Shown piece by piece: positions 44,336 to 55,650 of a stretch of DNA of 64,000 nt. Every line of letters begins with the position of its first letter. Position 1 is the stretch's first letter. Both the position numbers and the translations under genes were made by a program. This DNA is from Ectocarpus siliculosus (taxonomy: Eukaryota > Sar > Phaeophyceae > Ectocarpales > Ectocarpaceae). The notes beneath the pieces were generated by a model, which was not told where the DNA came from, searched no databases, and was given only the letters and a program-made list of their open reading frames with translations. The stretch is from assembly GCA_000310025.1 (NCBI GenBank), contig FN648366.1:167768-231767 (forward strand), in the 5' to 3' direction.

Positions 44336-44534
44336 ATGCGGTCACCACCTCTCTCAGTGCCTGGCAGTGCAGGCATTCTTTTCGCGGCCACCGCCGCCGC
44401 TGCGGCCGCCGCCGCCGCATCCCGTTCTTCGGCGGCTGAGGCTGGAAGTTGGCTCGACCCACCCCCGATCTTCAAGCTCCTAGCGGACGCTGAGCTAATC
44501 GCACCAGCACCATCCTTGCCCGCTGACGCAAACT
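44336..44534 (+). CDS. Candidate first exon with alanine-rich N-terminus
   Basis: A true ATG at 44336 starts a frame with a nine- to ten-residue Ala run (residues about 19-28), then SWLDPPPIFKLLADAELI, ending at donor GCG|GTAGGT (44534/44535). The Ala run could be a targeting segment. No family recognised. Confidence 0.3.
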
Positions 44535-44914
44535 GCGGTAGGTTAAAGCATGTGCGACGTAGGTGTAGGAGGAGTCAGTGGTTCCGAGAAAAAAAGTTGA
44601 GAAAATCTGATGGGTTACAGGGGTGTTCCGTTGCGCGTTCCGGGGAATCGTGACAACAGTTGTGCGTTGTCCTGACCTACGGTGCGTTTAGGTTGCTCTT
44701 CCTTTTGAACATGCGATACAGAGATGCAAGAGAGCAAGCCTTTAGGTTGTTCATCCTCTGGACGCACAGCACAAAGATGCAAGCAAGCAAGTGAGATCCC
44801 CCAACCGGCAGGAAAACTCTATTATCAAGGTTTCGCCGTAGGACTGGTATCGGCGACGTAGCTTAGAATCTGGTCTCCCCAATGGATTTCAAGTATCAAA
44901 ATCGACGAAATGCC

Positions 44915-45037
44915 CCCCCGGAGAGGGTGTGTGCGCCCTACGGTAAACGCATGCCGTAGTCGTCAACACCATTCATTGACATCACATCGCTACAATGCCG
45001 GGACGGAGCTATGCGCCGGGCTTTTGCCGGTCCAGGT
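44915..45037. repeat. Poly(G)-family related fragment
   Basis: CATGCCGTAGTCGTCAACACC, CATTGACATCACATC and GCCGGGACGGAGC blocks resemble 62950-63050. Confidence 0.4.
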
Positions 45038-45240
45038 TACCGTAGGTTTCGTAAGATACCACACTCCCTGGAACGATTTTCTAACCTCGACTACTCCACG
45101 ATGAGAGGATGCCGAAGTTGAAGTACGTTTTCGGAAAGCTTTCCATGAGAGGCCATTCTTGGCACCACTACTGCTTTTCCTGCCCAGATATCGAGCTTCG
45201 AAACTCGGTCCAGGGTGTTTGATACCTTGCGCAACCTACA
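45038..45240. mobile_element. Family A element, near-complete copy
   Basis: Left end TACCGTAGGTTTCGTAAGAT; right end GATACCTTGCGCAACCTAC, without the last CGG-TA. Internal CTCCACGATGAGAGGATGCC. 45241-46165 shows no supported gene. Confidence 0.65.
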
Positions 45241-46165
45241 TCAGTACTTTTGGGATGAACCAGAAGGTAGGCGTGGGGGGATTCTGTGTGAAGGCGAGGA
45301 TACTTCTATCGCCGAAGAGGTCGTGATGGCGGCGTACGTGTGCCGTCGTCATCACCGATAAAGTGACTGCTGCCATCGCGGAAGTTCTTCTACCCGAGAG
45401 ACAACCGTCAACAGAAAACGCATTGCACCGCGTAGATTCCGCACTGCCGAAGGAGGAGGGAGGTTGTTTGTGGAATGCCGAAAAGGTACATTTCTATATT
45501 TTTCGCACTTTATCAAAGGATATCCATCTCTTTCCATAAGCTTTTTTTTGGCACGAGGACGAAGGATTCGGGCGAAAACATGAATCGTGGAGGATATCTT
45601 CTACGACATGCGCCCCAGGGGCCATTGCTCCTCACGAGAAAAGGTAGGACAGAACGGTACGTAGATGTTGCAAGCAGAGGGGTAAGAAGGGGCATCCGTC
45701 GTAAGAGGGTAGCGGAAGTCCCACACGCCCACTACCGCTACAATGTTGTCATGTTTTCGTATGACGGATTTCATGTCCCAGTCGCTTTGAAATCAAGCTT
45801 TTGTCTAGGCTCAAGCTGCGGTGGAAAGTCGAGATCATTGCATCCGAATCGACCGCGACTACTCCCAACGTCGATCAACAACAATGCACAAACCCCGCCT
45901 CCTGGGCTGGCAAAACAACATCTGGATGGTGACCACAGCAGTAGATACACATCACATGAAAAGAGAAACGAGCTCATTTTGACGGGAGCCACGTTTCTAC
46001 AACACGTACAACCGTCAACAACGAAATAATGTAGAAGTACACCTCTCTTTGCCGCAATGTGTACACCAATACAACCGGCGTGACATAAATTAGTTTTGTG
46101 TACGGAAGTACTTGTAGTAGCACTACAGTAGTACAATTGTCACAAGACGTTCAGGGCGCTAACCT

Positions 46166-46325
46166 GTACGTGAGGAAGAGATGGTGTCGATGTCTTGGAG
46201 GCGAGTTGCCCGGTACTGCTGGAGTAGCCACCATGGGCAGTTAGAGTTGGTGCGTCTGGTGCAGCTCTGCGCGAGGCGACCGCCATTCTTCCGTTCCCAT
46301 CGCCTTTTCTTTGCGGTCAAGAGCT
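46166..46325 (-). CDS. Candidate exon, unassigned
   Basis: A minus-strand frame YMQLLTAKKRRWERKNGGRL continues to WLLQQYRATRLQDIDTISSS, bounded by an AG (GTGTACGAG) and a donor CAC|GTACAG. Basic and aromatic-rich. No family recognised. Confidence 0.3.
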
Positions 46326-46669
46326 GCATGTACTCGTACACATATTGTTGACAGGGATTCCTGTCGATAAGAGTTCGGACCCACCGGTCGCTCGCTCCGC
46401 TCTCAACAACAACAGCAACCAGCCGCTTGAGAGTGCGGCGGAACTTCTATATTCGGTCGTTGCGGTGTGTCATCGGCTGCAGTGGTTCGTGAAACACGCG
46501 GGCAATACTGCGTTGAGTACAGGATTCCCACGCGTGTCCTGTCGCCCTGAGAGAGATTTGTCATCTGCCATGGTCAAGCCACGAGCGGCGGGACAACCAA
46601 TAAATCTTGAAACCTCCTCGTCTCCTCATTTTCAATGTCGTGAACCGGCAGGAATCACGCCGCTTTGTA

Positions 46670-46760
46670 AACTCACTGAAAAGACTCCACCACATGCCGT
46701 TCGACTGTGGGTATATCTCGAATGGGTAGTCTTTCTGTGTGTGTTTTTATTATTCCTTAA
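46670..46760. repeat. Family D short hairpin repeat, copy 2
   Basis: ACTCACTGAAAAGACTCC, CCGTTCGACTGTGGG, then CTCGAATGGGTAGTCTTTC, closely matching 7998-8085 but 8 bp shorter in the loop. A half copy follows to about 46800. 46801-47876 shows nothing assignable. Confidence 0.55.
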
Positions 46761-47876
46761 TTAATTAAGTCTTTCTGTGTGTGTATTTATTTTCCTTAAG
46801 TCTCTCGTCTCTCGTCCGTATCATTGGCATCACGGCAAATTTTTAATGTACCGAGACCGGGACAGAGCTTTTAGGAGTTTAATTACGCGGGCGAAGCCCG
46901 CCAATAAACGGTGAAACCCATTCATCTGCGAGCCTAACGCTTTCAAAATGTTGCGCCTCACTCAATGAATCGATGAAGGAAAGGAGACACCAGAGCAGAG
47001 GTGCCGTCACTGGGGCAGCAAAAGAATCGCCGTGCATATTTTCTGCCATGCGGGTTGTCAACAAACCGACGCGTCGGGATGGATGGATGATTGATGGCGA
47101 TTGATTGCTTTGGGTGGGGTGTTCACTCCAACAAAAGAACCTACCGATAGATAGATGGAGTCAAGAGAGCGAAAAAAAACAACGCGGAGCTGCCAGAGCA
47201 TCATCATCACGTTCCTTGAAGTGTTCTGGCGAGAGGAAGGGGCGTGCAGATGATATAGAAGCATGCATGGATCCCTGGGTGTGGGTACTACTACTGCTGT
47301 GCTGCAGTGTAGCTCGGCATAAAATATTCGCGTGTGTGTGCGTGATGCGTGCGTGCGTGTTGGTAGCTCTTCTTCTAGCGGGTGCTGCTGCGTACTCGTC
47401 ATCGACACTCAGTGTGGATTGACACTGCGAAACTTCGTGCACAGTGGTCTCTGCTGCTGTTGGCGTCTGGTATGCGTCAGTTGCAGCGCCCAGGCTCCGG
47501 CCTGATGTATGTGTGTCAGGCTCTGAACTGGTTGGCTCGAATGCGGTGCGCCCAGAAGAAAAAGCGGCGTAATTGCCAAAATTTGTCGAAAATAGGCAAG
47601 ACGCCAAGTAGGCGCAAAGTTAAATGGAGACAGCTGATTGGCGGACGCCAAGTTAAATCTGTCCCGGTGGCTTTTTTTGCTTCCGAATAACGCCATACCG
47701 TGTGGAGCGACAGCCAGTGAGTGCGGGTGATACGCTGCACGGGTGCAACAAACTGCGTGGAATCAACATAAGGTGTGCGTCTGCCGCCGCTTTGTACGGG
47801 GGCTTGTCTAGGGATAGAGAGAATGCATACAACATGCCGCAGCAACCTCTTTGTACCAGCAACGGGCTGGTGCATG

Positions 47877-47881
47877 GGGTG
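47877..47881. repeat. Target-site duplication, left
   Basis: GGGTG immediately before the left LTR, identical to the five bases after the right LTR. Confidence 0.85.
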
Positions 47882-48181
47882 TGTTAGATATACTCGTAGC
47901 ATAGTAAATGCGGTTGAATATGGGGCATGGATCTACGGAGATTGCAGTTGGTAGATTGCGGAGGAACAGGGAGTTTCTGCTTGGTTTCTTCGGAGATTCG
48001 ATGAGTGATCTGAATTGCGTGACGGATAGGTGTGGTGATGCTCTCTTCGGTTCCTCGCCTTCTAGTGTTCTCTGCTGTTCCCTCTTCCCTCTAATACAAG
48101 ACTTTCCCATCTCGGCCCTCACCGGCCGAGTAGCCTTTCTCCACAAACCTACAAGCTTCGGCCTACCCGGTTTATCCAACA
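47882..48181 (-). repeat. LTR (3' LTR with respect to the minus-strand polyprotein)
   Basis: 300 bp, identical to the right LTR over its whole length by visual comparison. Small frames within it are shared by both LTRs and are not genes. Confidence 0.93.
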
Positions 48182-48454
48182 CGCTAGCGTTAACGACTTT
48201 GTCGAGGGTGATTGGGTAGCACCGATGGGCAGCCGCATGCGCGGCTGACGACATCCAACCAGACGAAGAGGCCAACAGCGGCGAGGGCCTGCACAGCAGC
48301 AGCACCCACAAGACCTACAGCAGCGCCATCGTTAGCTGAAGCCCGCCGTCTACTGGGCTTGTAGGCATGAACAGGCACGTGATGACTTGTCAGTTTTCGA
48401 CTGCTGTCGTTATGTGTACATACACCCATCCATGCGGTGATGCGGTACGCCTAC

Positions 48455-48690
48455 CTACATAGTGCCGTCAGATTCTAAACGCGGTATTACGCCGTGCGGT
48501 ACTGCCGTCAAACACCAACGCTTACTCCAACTCCACCTCCACCCGGTACTGCCGTCAAACTCTCTCTCCAACTCTTTCTCTAGAATAATCGCGGCAACAC
48601 GCTGCGCGGTAAAGCCGTCAAACACCAACACTTGCTCAATCAAAACGCGACAATACGTCGTGCGGTACAGCCGTCAAACTCCACCACTCG
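48455..48690. repeat. Degenerate minisatellite inside the retroelement
   Basis: Five units share GCGGTACTGCCGTCAAACACC variants. It lies in the long untranslated 3' region (minus sense) of the element. Confidence 0.65.
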
Positions 48691-48904
48691 GTCAAAGGCC
48701 GACTACCTGTACCAAATGGGTAGACACAATCCAGGTTACCAGTAATCCTCAAAAACTGATGCCAGTTTCTAAACTGATGATATTGTGTGTGCGTGTAGCA
48801 TGGTATTAGAAATAGTATTGTGCGTAATGTAATGCAGTGATTGGCGAAGTTTTGTGCTTTGTCTTCCTGACAGCCGTGCTGAGACCAACTTTCTCTCGCC
48901 GGCA

Positions 48905-49045
48905 ACAACGTGATCAACGTTTTATCTGGGCTCTTTTTGGTAGCTACTTTTTGAGCAACAGGTTTAGCCTGATCAAAAATGCGTGATCAACGTTTTATCT
49001 GGACTTTCTTTCGGTAGCAGGTTTAACCTGATCAAAAACTTTTCA
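48905..49045. repeat. Tandem duplication inside the retroelement, unit about 80 bp
   Basis: CGTGATCAACGTTTTATCTGG and GGTAGC...CAGGTTTA(G/A)CCTGATCAAAAA occur twice in succession. Confidence 0.75.
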
Positions 49046-49436
49046 TGTCTTGGTTGTGTTAGCGAGTACCACAGACGTGTGAAGTCTCAGCGACGTGCAA
49101 CATTGATTGGTACATCCACCTTGTTGCAGATTAAAAATCCACAATATTGACGAAATAAATGCTGATTTCCGAATATTGTTATACGTTGTCTTGAGGTTGC
49201 TATTTGTTATGAGATTGCGATTCCAAAGTTGTGAAAGTTTCAACTTAGGATTGATTACCCTTTGTTTGGAACAGGAGCAGCGGCTGAATTATGATTTTGT
49301 GATAGAGGACTAATCAACCTCCGTTTCAGGATGATATTCAGGTATCTATGTATTGAATTGCAATGTCGCAGTGATCGGTAATTTCAGACAAACATTGCAC
49401 AAGTAGGGTCCGACGACTTGAAAGTGTATTTCATTT

Positions 49437-49553
49437 ATTGTTTTTTCTGCTGCAGTCACTACTGTGCAGAACCGGGGGGAATGTTGGTAGTATGTGATTC
49501 TCTTCAGTAGTGCTGGTTTGTTCGGAACTAATCTGCCGCCATCTTCTCCAAGA
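49437..49553. repeat. 117-bp internal repeat, copy 1
   Basis: From TATTGTTTTTTCTGCTGCAG to CCGCCATCTTCTCCAA. An apparently identical copy in the same orientation is at 55171-55287. It lies about 175 bp beyond the polyprotein stop in the minus sense. Confidence 0.85.
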
Positions 49554-49728
49554 ATATATGCCATCAATACTCGACCAGAATAACATAAGAGGGAAAAACA
49601 ATTCAAAGGAACATGAATACTGCATCGCGCGTAACAAATACTTGGCGCGAGAAATGAAAGAAAACGGGAAACAAAACGAGAAACAAAACAAAATCAAAAC
49701 ACAACCAATCAGAAAAACAATAAAATGT

Positions 49729-51150
49729 TCATGCCAAATTCATTGCAAAATCACGGTGAGACTCGAAAGCGTCCTTCGGCAAGCTCTTCGTGAGAAAATC
49801 TGCACGCTGGTACGGAGATGGCACGTGGATCACCGAAATTTCCTTCCTCTCTACCAGTTCCCTGAGAAAATGGTGCCTTACATCTATGTGCTTCGAGTTC
49901 GAGTTTGAGATGGGGTTCTGCGCTAGTTGAATCGCCCCCTGGTTGTCCTCGAAGACGGGGATACACGGCATGCCGACCTGCGGCAACATGAAACGCCAAA
50001 TCTGCCTCAAAAACAAAATCTCCTTCACTATGTCACCAAGCGCGACGTACTCTGCTTCTGTCGTCGAAAGCGTGACGCACTTTTGCGTTCTGGAAAACCA
50101 AGACACAGCGCCTCCTCCACACGTCACGACTCCCCCTGATACCGACCTACGGTCTGCTGCCTTGCTTGCAAAGTCCGCATCAGCGTACCCCTGCAAGCTG
50201 AATCCTTCTACTGTACCCCTCTGAAACGAAATACCAAAGTGACTCGTCCTCCTCGCATAGCCTAAAATATCCATTGCTGCATTCCAGTGTACCAGCTTCG
50301 GAGATGCGCAATACCTAGCTACTGCCCTTACAGCATTCGCAATGTCTGGCCTAGTTTGAGTCGCCAGCCACATCAACGATCCTACCAGCTCACGAAACGG
50401 AAAGTCTGTCTCCACCTCATCCGCATCAAAATCAGAAAGCTTCACCCCCGAAGACATCGGAACGCTCTTACCTCCCACTACTCCATATTCTGCTGCTAGC
50501 TCGTCCGTGAAAGTCTGCTGAGAAATCGTCAATCTTCCGGTCTCCTTGTTCCTCTCGTAAAAGCACCCAGAATACCATCTCAACTCTCCCAGGTTCTTCA
50601 CTGGCACGGACTTGTTAAGGTCGGCGCCAAACTTGTCACATCTCTCCCTCTCTCCCACAGCAAAAATGTCATCTACATGTACTACCAAAATCAAAACAAC
50701 ACATCCATCCTCAATCAAACGAAACACACAAGCATCGGCCATGCACTGCTCAAAACCTAACGCCACTAAACACCTCTTCAGCATTGCATGCCACTGCCTA
50801 GATGCCTGTCTCAAGCCATACAGACTCTTGCCTAGTTTTACAATCATTCCAGATAGAGCTCCACATCCCTGTGGCAAACGCATGTACACGTTTTCCTCCA
50901 ACTCCGAGCGCACAAAAGCTTGCTCAATATCGAAATGACACAAGTCGAGATTCAACTCGCACGCCAACGCAGCCAACATCCTAACACACGAAACAGAAAC
51001 GGTAGGCGCGTACAGCTCTCCAAAGTCAATGTACTCTCTCTGCATATCACCTCTCGCTACAAGTCTCGACTTCACCTTAGTGGGCCATCCAAATTCATCT
51101 GCCTTCCAATCGAATACCCACTTAGCGTTAATTGCGTTCTCCACTAGTTG
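49729..51150 (-). CDS. copia reverse transcriptase and RNase H
   Basis: The frame after the second TAG. RVT_2 region: KWVFDWKADEFG, KSRLVARGDMQREY, YAPTVSVSCVR, FDIEQAFVRSELEENVY, KSLYGLRQASRQWH and the catalytic VHVDD box at about 50667-50682. RNase H follows: YADADFA, LSTTEAEYVAL (about 50040-50070), EDNQGAIQL (about 49930-49956) and SKHIDVRHHFLRE. It ends with a normal stop at 49729. In function it copies element RNA into DNA within a cytoplasmic particle. The catalytic residues look intact. Confidence 0.93.
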   Translation of the reverse strand, partial: QLVENAINAKWVFDWKADEFGWPTKVKSRLVARGDMQREYIDFGELYAPTVSVSCVRMLAALACELNLDLCHFDIEQAFVRSELEENVYMRLPQGCGALSGMIVKLGKSLYGLRQASRQWHAMLKRCLVALGFEQCMADACVFRLIEDGCVVLILVVHVDDIFAVGERERCDKFGADLNKSVPVKNLGELRWYSGCFYERNKETGRLTISQQTFTDELAAEYGVVGGKSVPMSSGVKLSDFDADEVETDFPFRELVGSLMWLATQTRPDIANAVRAVARYCASPKLVHWNAAMDILGYARRTSHFGISFQRGTVEGFSLQGYADADFASKAADRRSVSGGVVTCGGGAVSWFSRTQKCVTLSTTEAEYVALGDIVKEILFLRQIWRFMLPQVGMPCIPVFEDNQGAIQLAQNPISNSNSKHIDVRHHFLRELVERKEISVIHVPSPYQRADFLTKSLPKDAFESHRDFAMNLA

Positions 51151-54100
51151 CTACTTCGCCGGAGTAAAAGTCCCTGCTTCCAACAAGCCGTAAAACTACC
51201 TTTGCATAGAGTCGCTCCAAAGGTGCCGGTGCTCCGACGCCATGGCCTCTTTGTAGCTCTTGGGGACACGAAGGTCGCTGGCCTGGCAGTGAGGAAGGTC
51301 AGGGCGTTGCTCCGGCGGGCGCTGGTCTCGCAGCGTGGCGTCGATGTCTTCCCGGTTGGCGAGGAGCGTGGCAAATGCGAGTGGAAAGCCCGCTCCTCCA
51401 GCCCCCGGGTCCACCGCTGCGAGTGCTCCCGCCTGTTCTCCGGCCCCCGCTCCCCCCGGCTCTCCGGCCTCCGCCCCCCCCAGCTCCCTGCGCTCCTCAT
51501 CCACCGCGCTCCGAGCCTCCAGCATCGACACCAGAGTGTTCTTGTCTAGCATCGAGATGAGTCCTGTGCTGTGCCTCGTGCCCGATCTCGTTCGGCTTGG
51601 CAGCCGCGGGTCTATCATACCCTCGGCCTTTGTACCCGGGCGAAGCTGCCGCATGGCGTGAGCCGTAAGCGGGGGCATCGCGGGGTCCGGCGGCGGCGGC
51701 TGGGCTGGATCGAGGGTCGCCCACGGTGACGGCGAAGAGNNNNNNNNNNNNNNNNNNNNNNNNNNNNNNNNNNNNNNNNNNNNNNNNNNNNNNNNNNNNN
51801 NNNNNNNNNNNNNNNNNNNNNNNNNNNNNNNNNNNNNNNTCCACCGCTGCGAGTGCTCCCGCCTGTTCTCCGGCCCCCGCTCCCCCCGGCTCTCCGGCTT
51901 CCGCCCCCCCCAGCTCCCTGCGCTCCTCATCCACCGCGCTCCGAGCCTCCAGCATCGACACCAGAGTGTTCTTGTCTAGCATCGAGATGAGTCCTGTGCT
52001 GTGCCTCGTGCCCGATCTCGTTCGGCTTGGCAGCCGCGGGTCTATCATACCCTCGGCCTTTGTACCCGGGCGAAGCTGCCGCATGGCGTGAGCCGTAAGC
52101 GGGGGCATCGCGGGGTCCGGCGGCGGCGGCTGGTCTGGATCGAGGGTCGCCAACGGTGACGGCGAAGAGGCAGAAGACGGCTGGCCAGGGGCGGGGGTCG
52201 CCGACGGTGGCGGCGAAGTGGCAGAGGGCGGCTGTGAAGGCGTGGGAGCGGACGGCGGCGTGGTCGCTGGCGGCGGCGTTGCGGCGGGTGGCGTTGCGGC
52301 AGTCGAAGGCGTCGGTGCTGGGCCAAAGTTGATCGAGACGACCGGCGGCGTGAACGGGGGGGGTGTCGGTGCAGCGGTGATACCAGCGGAACCCCCCTCG
52401 CCGGCTGGCGCCGACGTCACCCACGACACGTTGTTGGTGTAGACGACGCGACCGGTGGACGCCTTGAGGACCTTGACGGTGCCGCTCGGGTGGTTGTCGC
52501 CGCCGTTCAGGTAGAAGCAGAGGGTGGCCTGGTCGTCGAGCTTGGTGCGGCGATCCTCGCGCATGAAGCCGGGCTGGAAGAACGGCAGCACGCGGAACGG
52601 CCCTTGCTCGCCGGTGAACATCTCGTGCGGCGAGCGCCGCCCGGGGTTGGCCTTGGTCGCCGACTGGTTAAGAGCGTCGGCGGCCCACTTCGCCGATTCC
52701 ATCCAAAGACGGTCACCGCGCTCGTCGAGGCCGGGGATGGAGGCGAAGTCGACGTTGAACACACGGCCAGCGCTGCGGCGGGCGGCCATGCCGGCCTTCA
52801 TAATCCGCCAGATGGCGCTCTCGACGACGCCGTTGTACTTCGGAGTGCCAGGCGGGGTGAACTCGACGCCGATGCCGTTGTCGTCGCAGAATTGCCGGAA
52901 GTCGCCACGGGTCCACTCGGTGCCGTTGTCGACGCGGAAACACTCGATGCGCCCGAGGTCGTACCGCCCCACGTCCGCCAGCAGCCTTTTCGTTGCCGCC
53001 AGCGCGTCGGACTTCCGCCGGAGACCGTAGACCTTGTTCCACCGCGAGGCGCTGTCGACGGCGACGAACAGGTAGAGGTTGCCGCCCAGGGAAGGCACCA
53101 GCGGTCCACACAAGTCCAGGTGAACACGCCCGAGTGGCTTGGACGCCCGCGCTCCCGGCCCCCGCGGCACCGACCCTCGCCTGCCCTTCGCCTTCATGCA
53201 GTCCGTGCACGGTTCCAGCTTGCCGGTGAGCACGATGCCTCTCTGCTGGGCGGTTTCTCTCAAAAGGGGCTCGCAAGCGTGGGCAAGGGAGCGGTGGAAG
53301 CGGTTGATGTCAACGGACTTTTCAGTCGAACCAAGAGCAAACGGGGACGCACCAGGGCCAAGCGCGGCCGCACCGAAGTCAAAATCAGCACCCCCATCAA
53401 TGCTATCCAAAACAGCAGCTACATTCGCAGCATCAGTCTCAGGGATAAACGCGGGGAAAAACTCTTGATACGGGGTGTCATCATAGCCATCCATGAGCTG
53501 CTCGTCGGTGAGCACACTCGTGTCTCCAAGATCCATACCCGGAAAAGTACCCACACAAACAAACTCGGACGCCGAAGAAGGTACTACGCCGGCAGAGCCG
53601 GCGGGAGGGAAACGCAACACGGACACCAATGATTCCGCGGAGCCCCCTTTTTGGGAAGGGGAACGCGTGGAGCCAACGGCGGGGGCGGAATCGGGGGCAG
53701 TCACGAATGCAGGCAAAGCAGAAGAGTCTACTATAGTTGCAGATGGGTCGTATGGTAAGCGCATGGCATATGCTGCAGACGCTTTTTCCTCCCTAGCAAA
53801 TAGCAGTCCATTTTGGAGGGTTGCACCACGCTCGTCGTGCAGGATTTGTTGCTTTCGAGAAACTGCATGCGTTGAAAACAAATTGAAGCTCAGGTTCTCT
53901 ACTACAGACACGTCAGTCAGCTTAACACACATCGTCGTTTTTTCACCGTTCTCATCCTCCTGAAAGAAACTAAGGTTGATGCTACCGATAGCTTGCACTT
54001 CTAGCAGTCGACCATCACCTACGACGACATACTTCCTATTTGCGGGGATCTCCTGCAGATCGTACATGTGTAGACTACTGTTGGTAAAACTGTTGCTTGC

Positions 54101-55375
54101 ACCTGAATCAGCTACCCATCTCTCGCTACCAGGCGGCCCCTCACTAGATTCCACACTCAGCAAAGACGAAGCAGACGCAGCAGACTCAACTCCAATCGTC
54201 ACTCCTATCCTACCAAAAAAATCTTCGGGGTGAGACTTGCCTAGGGGCACCGATTGTGCCGTGCAGAGGTGGAGGTAGCCCGAAGATGGAGGCGCGCCAG
54301 GAGAAGGGGCAGAGGACGAGGAGGAAGCGGTGCTGCTGCTGCCCGCGGGGGGGGGCTGACGTGGCTGCTCGGATGATGAATCTTGACCGGCGGGAGGGTA
54401 GTAGACGTAGTGGACCCCGCCGTCAGATGAACGGCTGTCTTCGTACCCGGAGGAGTAGCTGTAGCTGTCCCCGCCGCCGGCGTAGTGGGCGTACCCGGCG
54501 TCGTGGTAGCCGTCGTCGTAGGAGTATCCTTCGTCGTAGTCGCCGTAATCTTCGTAGTAGCCACCATCATCGTGGGCGTAGTACACAACGTACGCCTGCT
54601 CTCTTCCGTGGCCAGAACGCGCGTGCCCCGGGCCTCTCCCTGCCCGATCTCTCTCGGCACGCCCGTCGCTGCTGTGGCGTCCCGCGGGCCCACGACCCCC
54701 CGGGTGACGCCCCAGACGACCACCAGGCCCACGTCCACGAAGAGGTCGCGGGGGGGGTGAGGCTTGGCTCCAGCCACCGCCACCATGACCGGTGTGGTGC
54801 TGCTGCTCTATCCTCACCCATCGCCCGCCACCGCGGCCGGGTCCCGGCGGCGGTCTACCCCCTCGCTGGCTACCGCCGCCACCGCGGCTGCCGCCGCCCG
54901 AGCGACGTTCCTCGGCGCCCTCTCTCGAACGCGCACGCCGCAGTTGCTGCTGGAGACGACACTGCTCGTTAGTGTGAAGCTCGGACTGGTGGTAGCGGCA
55001 AAATCCGCCGGGGTCGTCGTTGAACACGTCACTATTTTTCTTCTCTCCGTCACGATTTTGGCCGCCAGCTGCTGCCTGACCGCCGTCTTGACCCCAGGAT
55101 GCCCCCCCACTGCCCCCGCCGCGCCGGCCCATGCCGGATGCGGCGAGAGCGAGCTCCACCTCGCGCCTCTTATTGTTTTTTCTGCTGCAGTCACTACTGT
55201 GCAGAACCGGGGGGAATGTTGGTAGTATGTGATTCTCTTCAGTAGTGCTGGTTTGTTCGGAACTAATCTGCCGCCATCTTCTCCAAACGCGCGACCTGCC
55301 CTGCACCACCGCCGAGTCAATCCTCCGGGAGCGACAAATGTTCTTCCCCCACGTCAGGCGGACGCAAACATCCAA
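51151..55375 (-). CDS. copia Gag zinc knuckle, protease and integrase (interrupted)
   Basis: Minus sense. The open frame reaches 55375, but the first good ATG is 55132-55130. In order: a Gly/Arg-rich start, a CX3H-type knuckle (CRYHQSELHTNEQC, about 54960-55000), aspartic protease ADSGAS (about 54095-54110), the HHCC zinc site (FHRSLAHA at about 53270-53300; CTDCMKAKG at about 53185-53210) and the DDE integrase (VHLDLCGP about 53105-53126; RVDNGTEW about 52914-52937; NGVVESA about 52812-52832). A Pro-rich linker follows. The N gap at 51740-51839 breaks the frame only because 330 bp are written twice. The frame then stops at TAG 51198-51196 and again at TAG 51153-51151. No capsid part of gag is present. 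Confidence 0.88.
51410..51739. repeat. 330-bp segment duplicated across the N gap, copy 1
   Basis: Matches 51840-52169 at an offset of exactly 430, with three mismatches seen (near 51469, 51704 and 51721). Both copies abut the gap. Confidence 0.9.
51740..51839. other. Scaffold gap (100 N), probably an unmerged overlap
   Basis: Default-size gap flanked by two copies of the same 330 bp. Removing one copy restores a single frame through the linker, since the 430-base offset is 1 modulo 3. Confidence 0.9.
51840..52169. repeat. 330-bp segment duplicated across the N gap, copy 2
   Basis: About 99 percent identical to 51410-51739. It encodes the same Pro/Ala-rich linker between integrase and reverse transcriptase. 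Confidence 0.9.
55171..55287. repeat. 117-bp internal repeat, copy 2
   Basis: Copy of 49437-49553, here fused in frame to the N-terminal side of the gag zinc-knuckle region. Flanks differ from those of copy 1 on both sides, and the ends are not TG...CA, so it is not an LTR. Confidence 0.85.
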
Positions 55376-55504
55376 GCTCGAGTCGCGGCCAGCCGGAAAA
55401 GATGAAAGACGGAAGGCGACCGCGGCGAAGGCGTGCGAAATATCCGCTGGGGGGAGAGAAACAATGGCTTGGGCAATGGGTTAGCGCTGGAGCTTGATGG
55501 GCCG

Positions 55505-55650
55505 GCAAATGTAGGAGTTTCGAGTGTTATTGTTTTGGTATTGAATTGGAGGATTTTCGAGTGTTGATTGTTTTGGTATTGAATTGAAGGGTTTTCGAAT
55601 GTTCTGTTTTGGTACTGGATTGGATTATATGTTTTGGCATTGAATTTGAT
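55505..55650. repeat. Degenerate tandem repeat, unit about 45 bp
   Basis: Three to four units with TTTCGAGTGTTATTG, TTTTGGTATTGAATTG and AGGA(G)TTTT motifs, in the region where gag would be expected. Confidence 0.65.

Noticed and set aside
45475-46029. 184-codon plus-strand frame with ATG
   Set aside because: Composition and motifs look random; no splice or homology support, although it cannot be fully excluded.
47908-48219. Open frames shared by both LTRs (also at 56448)
   Set aside because: They lie inside the LTRs and end in unrelated flank; LTRs do not encode proteins in copia elements.
49437-55287. 117-bp repeats as the true LTRs of the copia element
   Set aside because: They lack TG...CA ends and have no target duplication, whereas the 300-bp outer repeats have both.
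51497-55375. Single 1292-codon frame across the N gap
   Set aside because: The part left of the gap is in the wrong frame because 330 bp are duplicated; it is not the real C-terminus.
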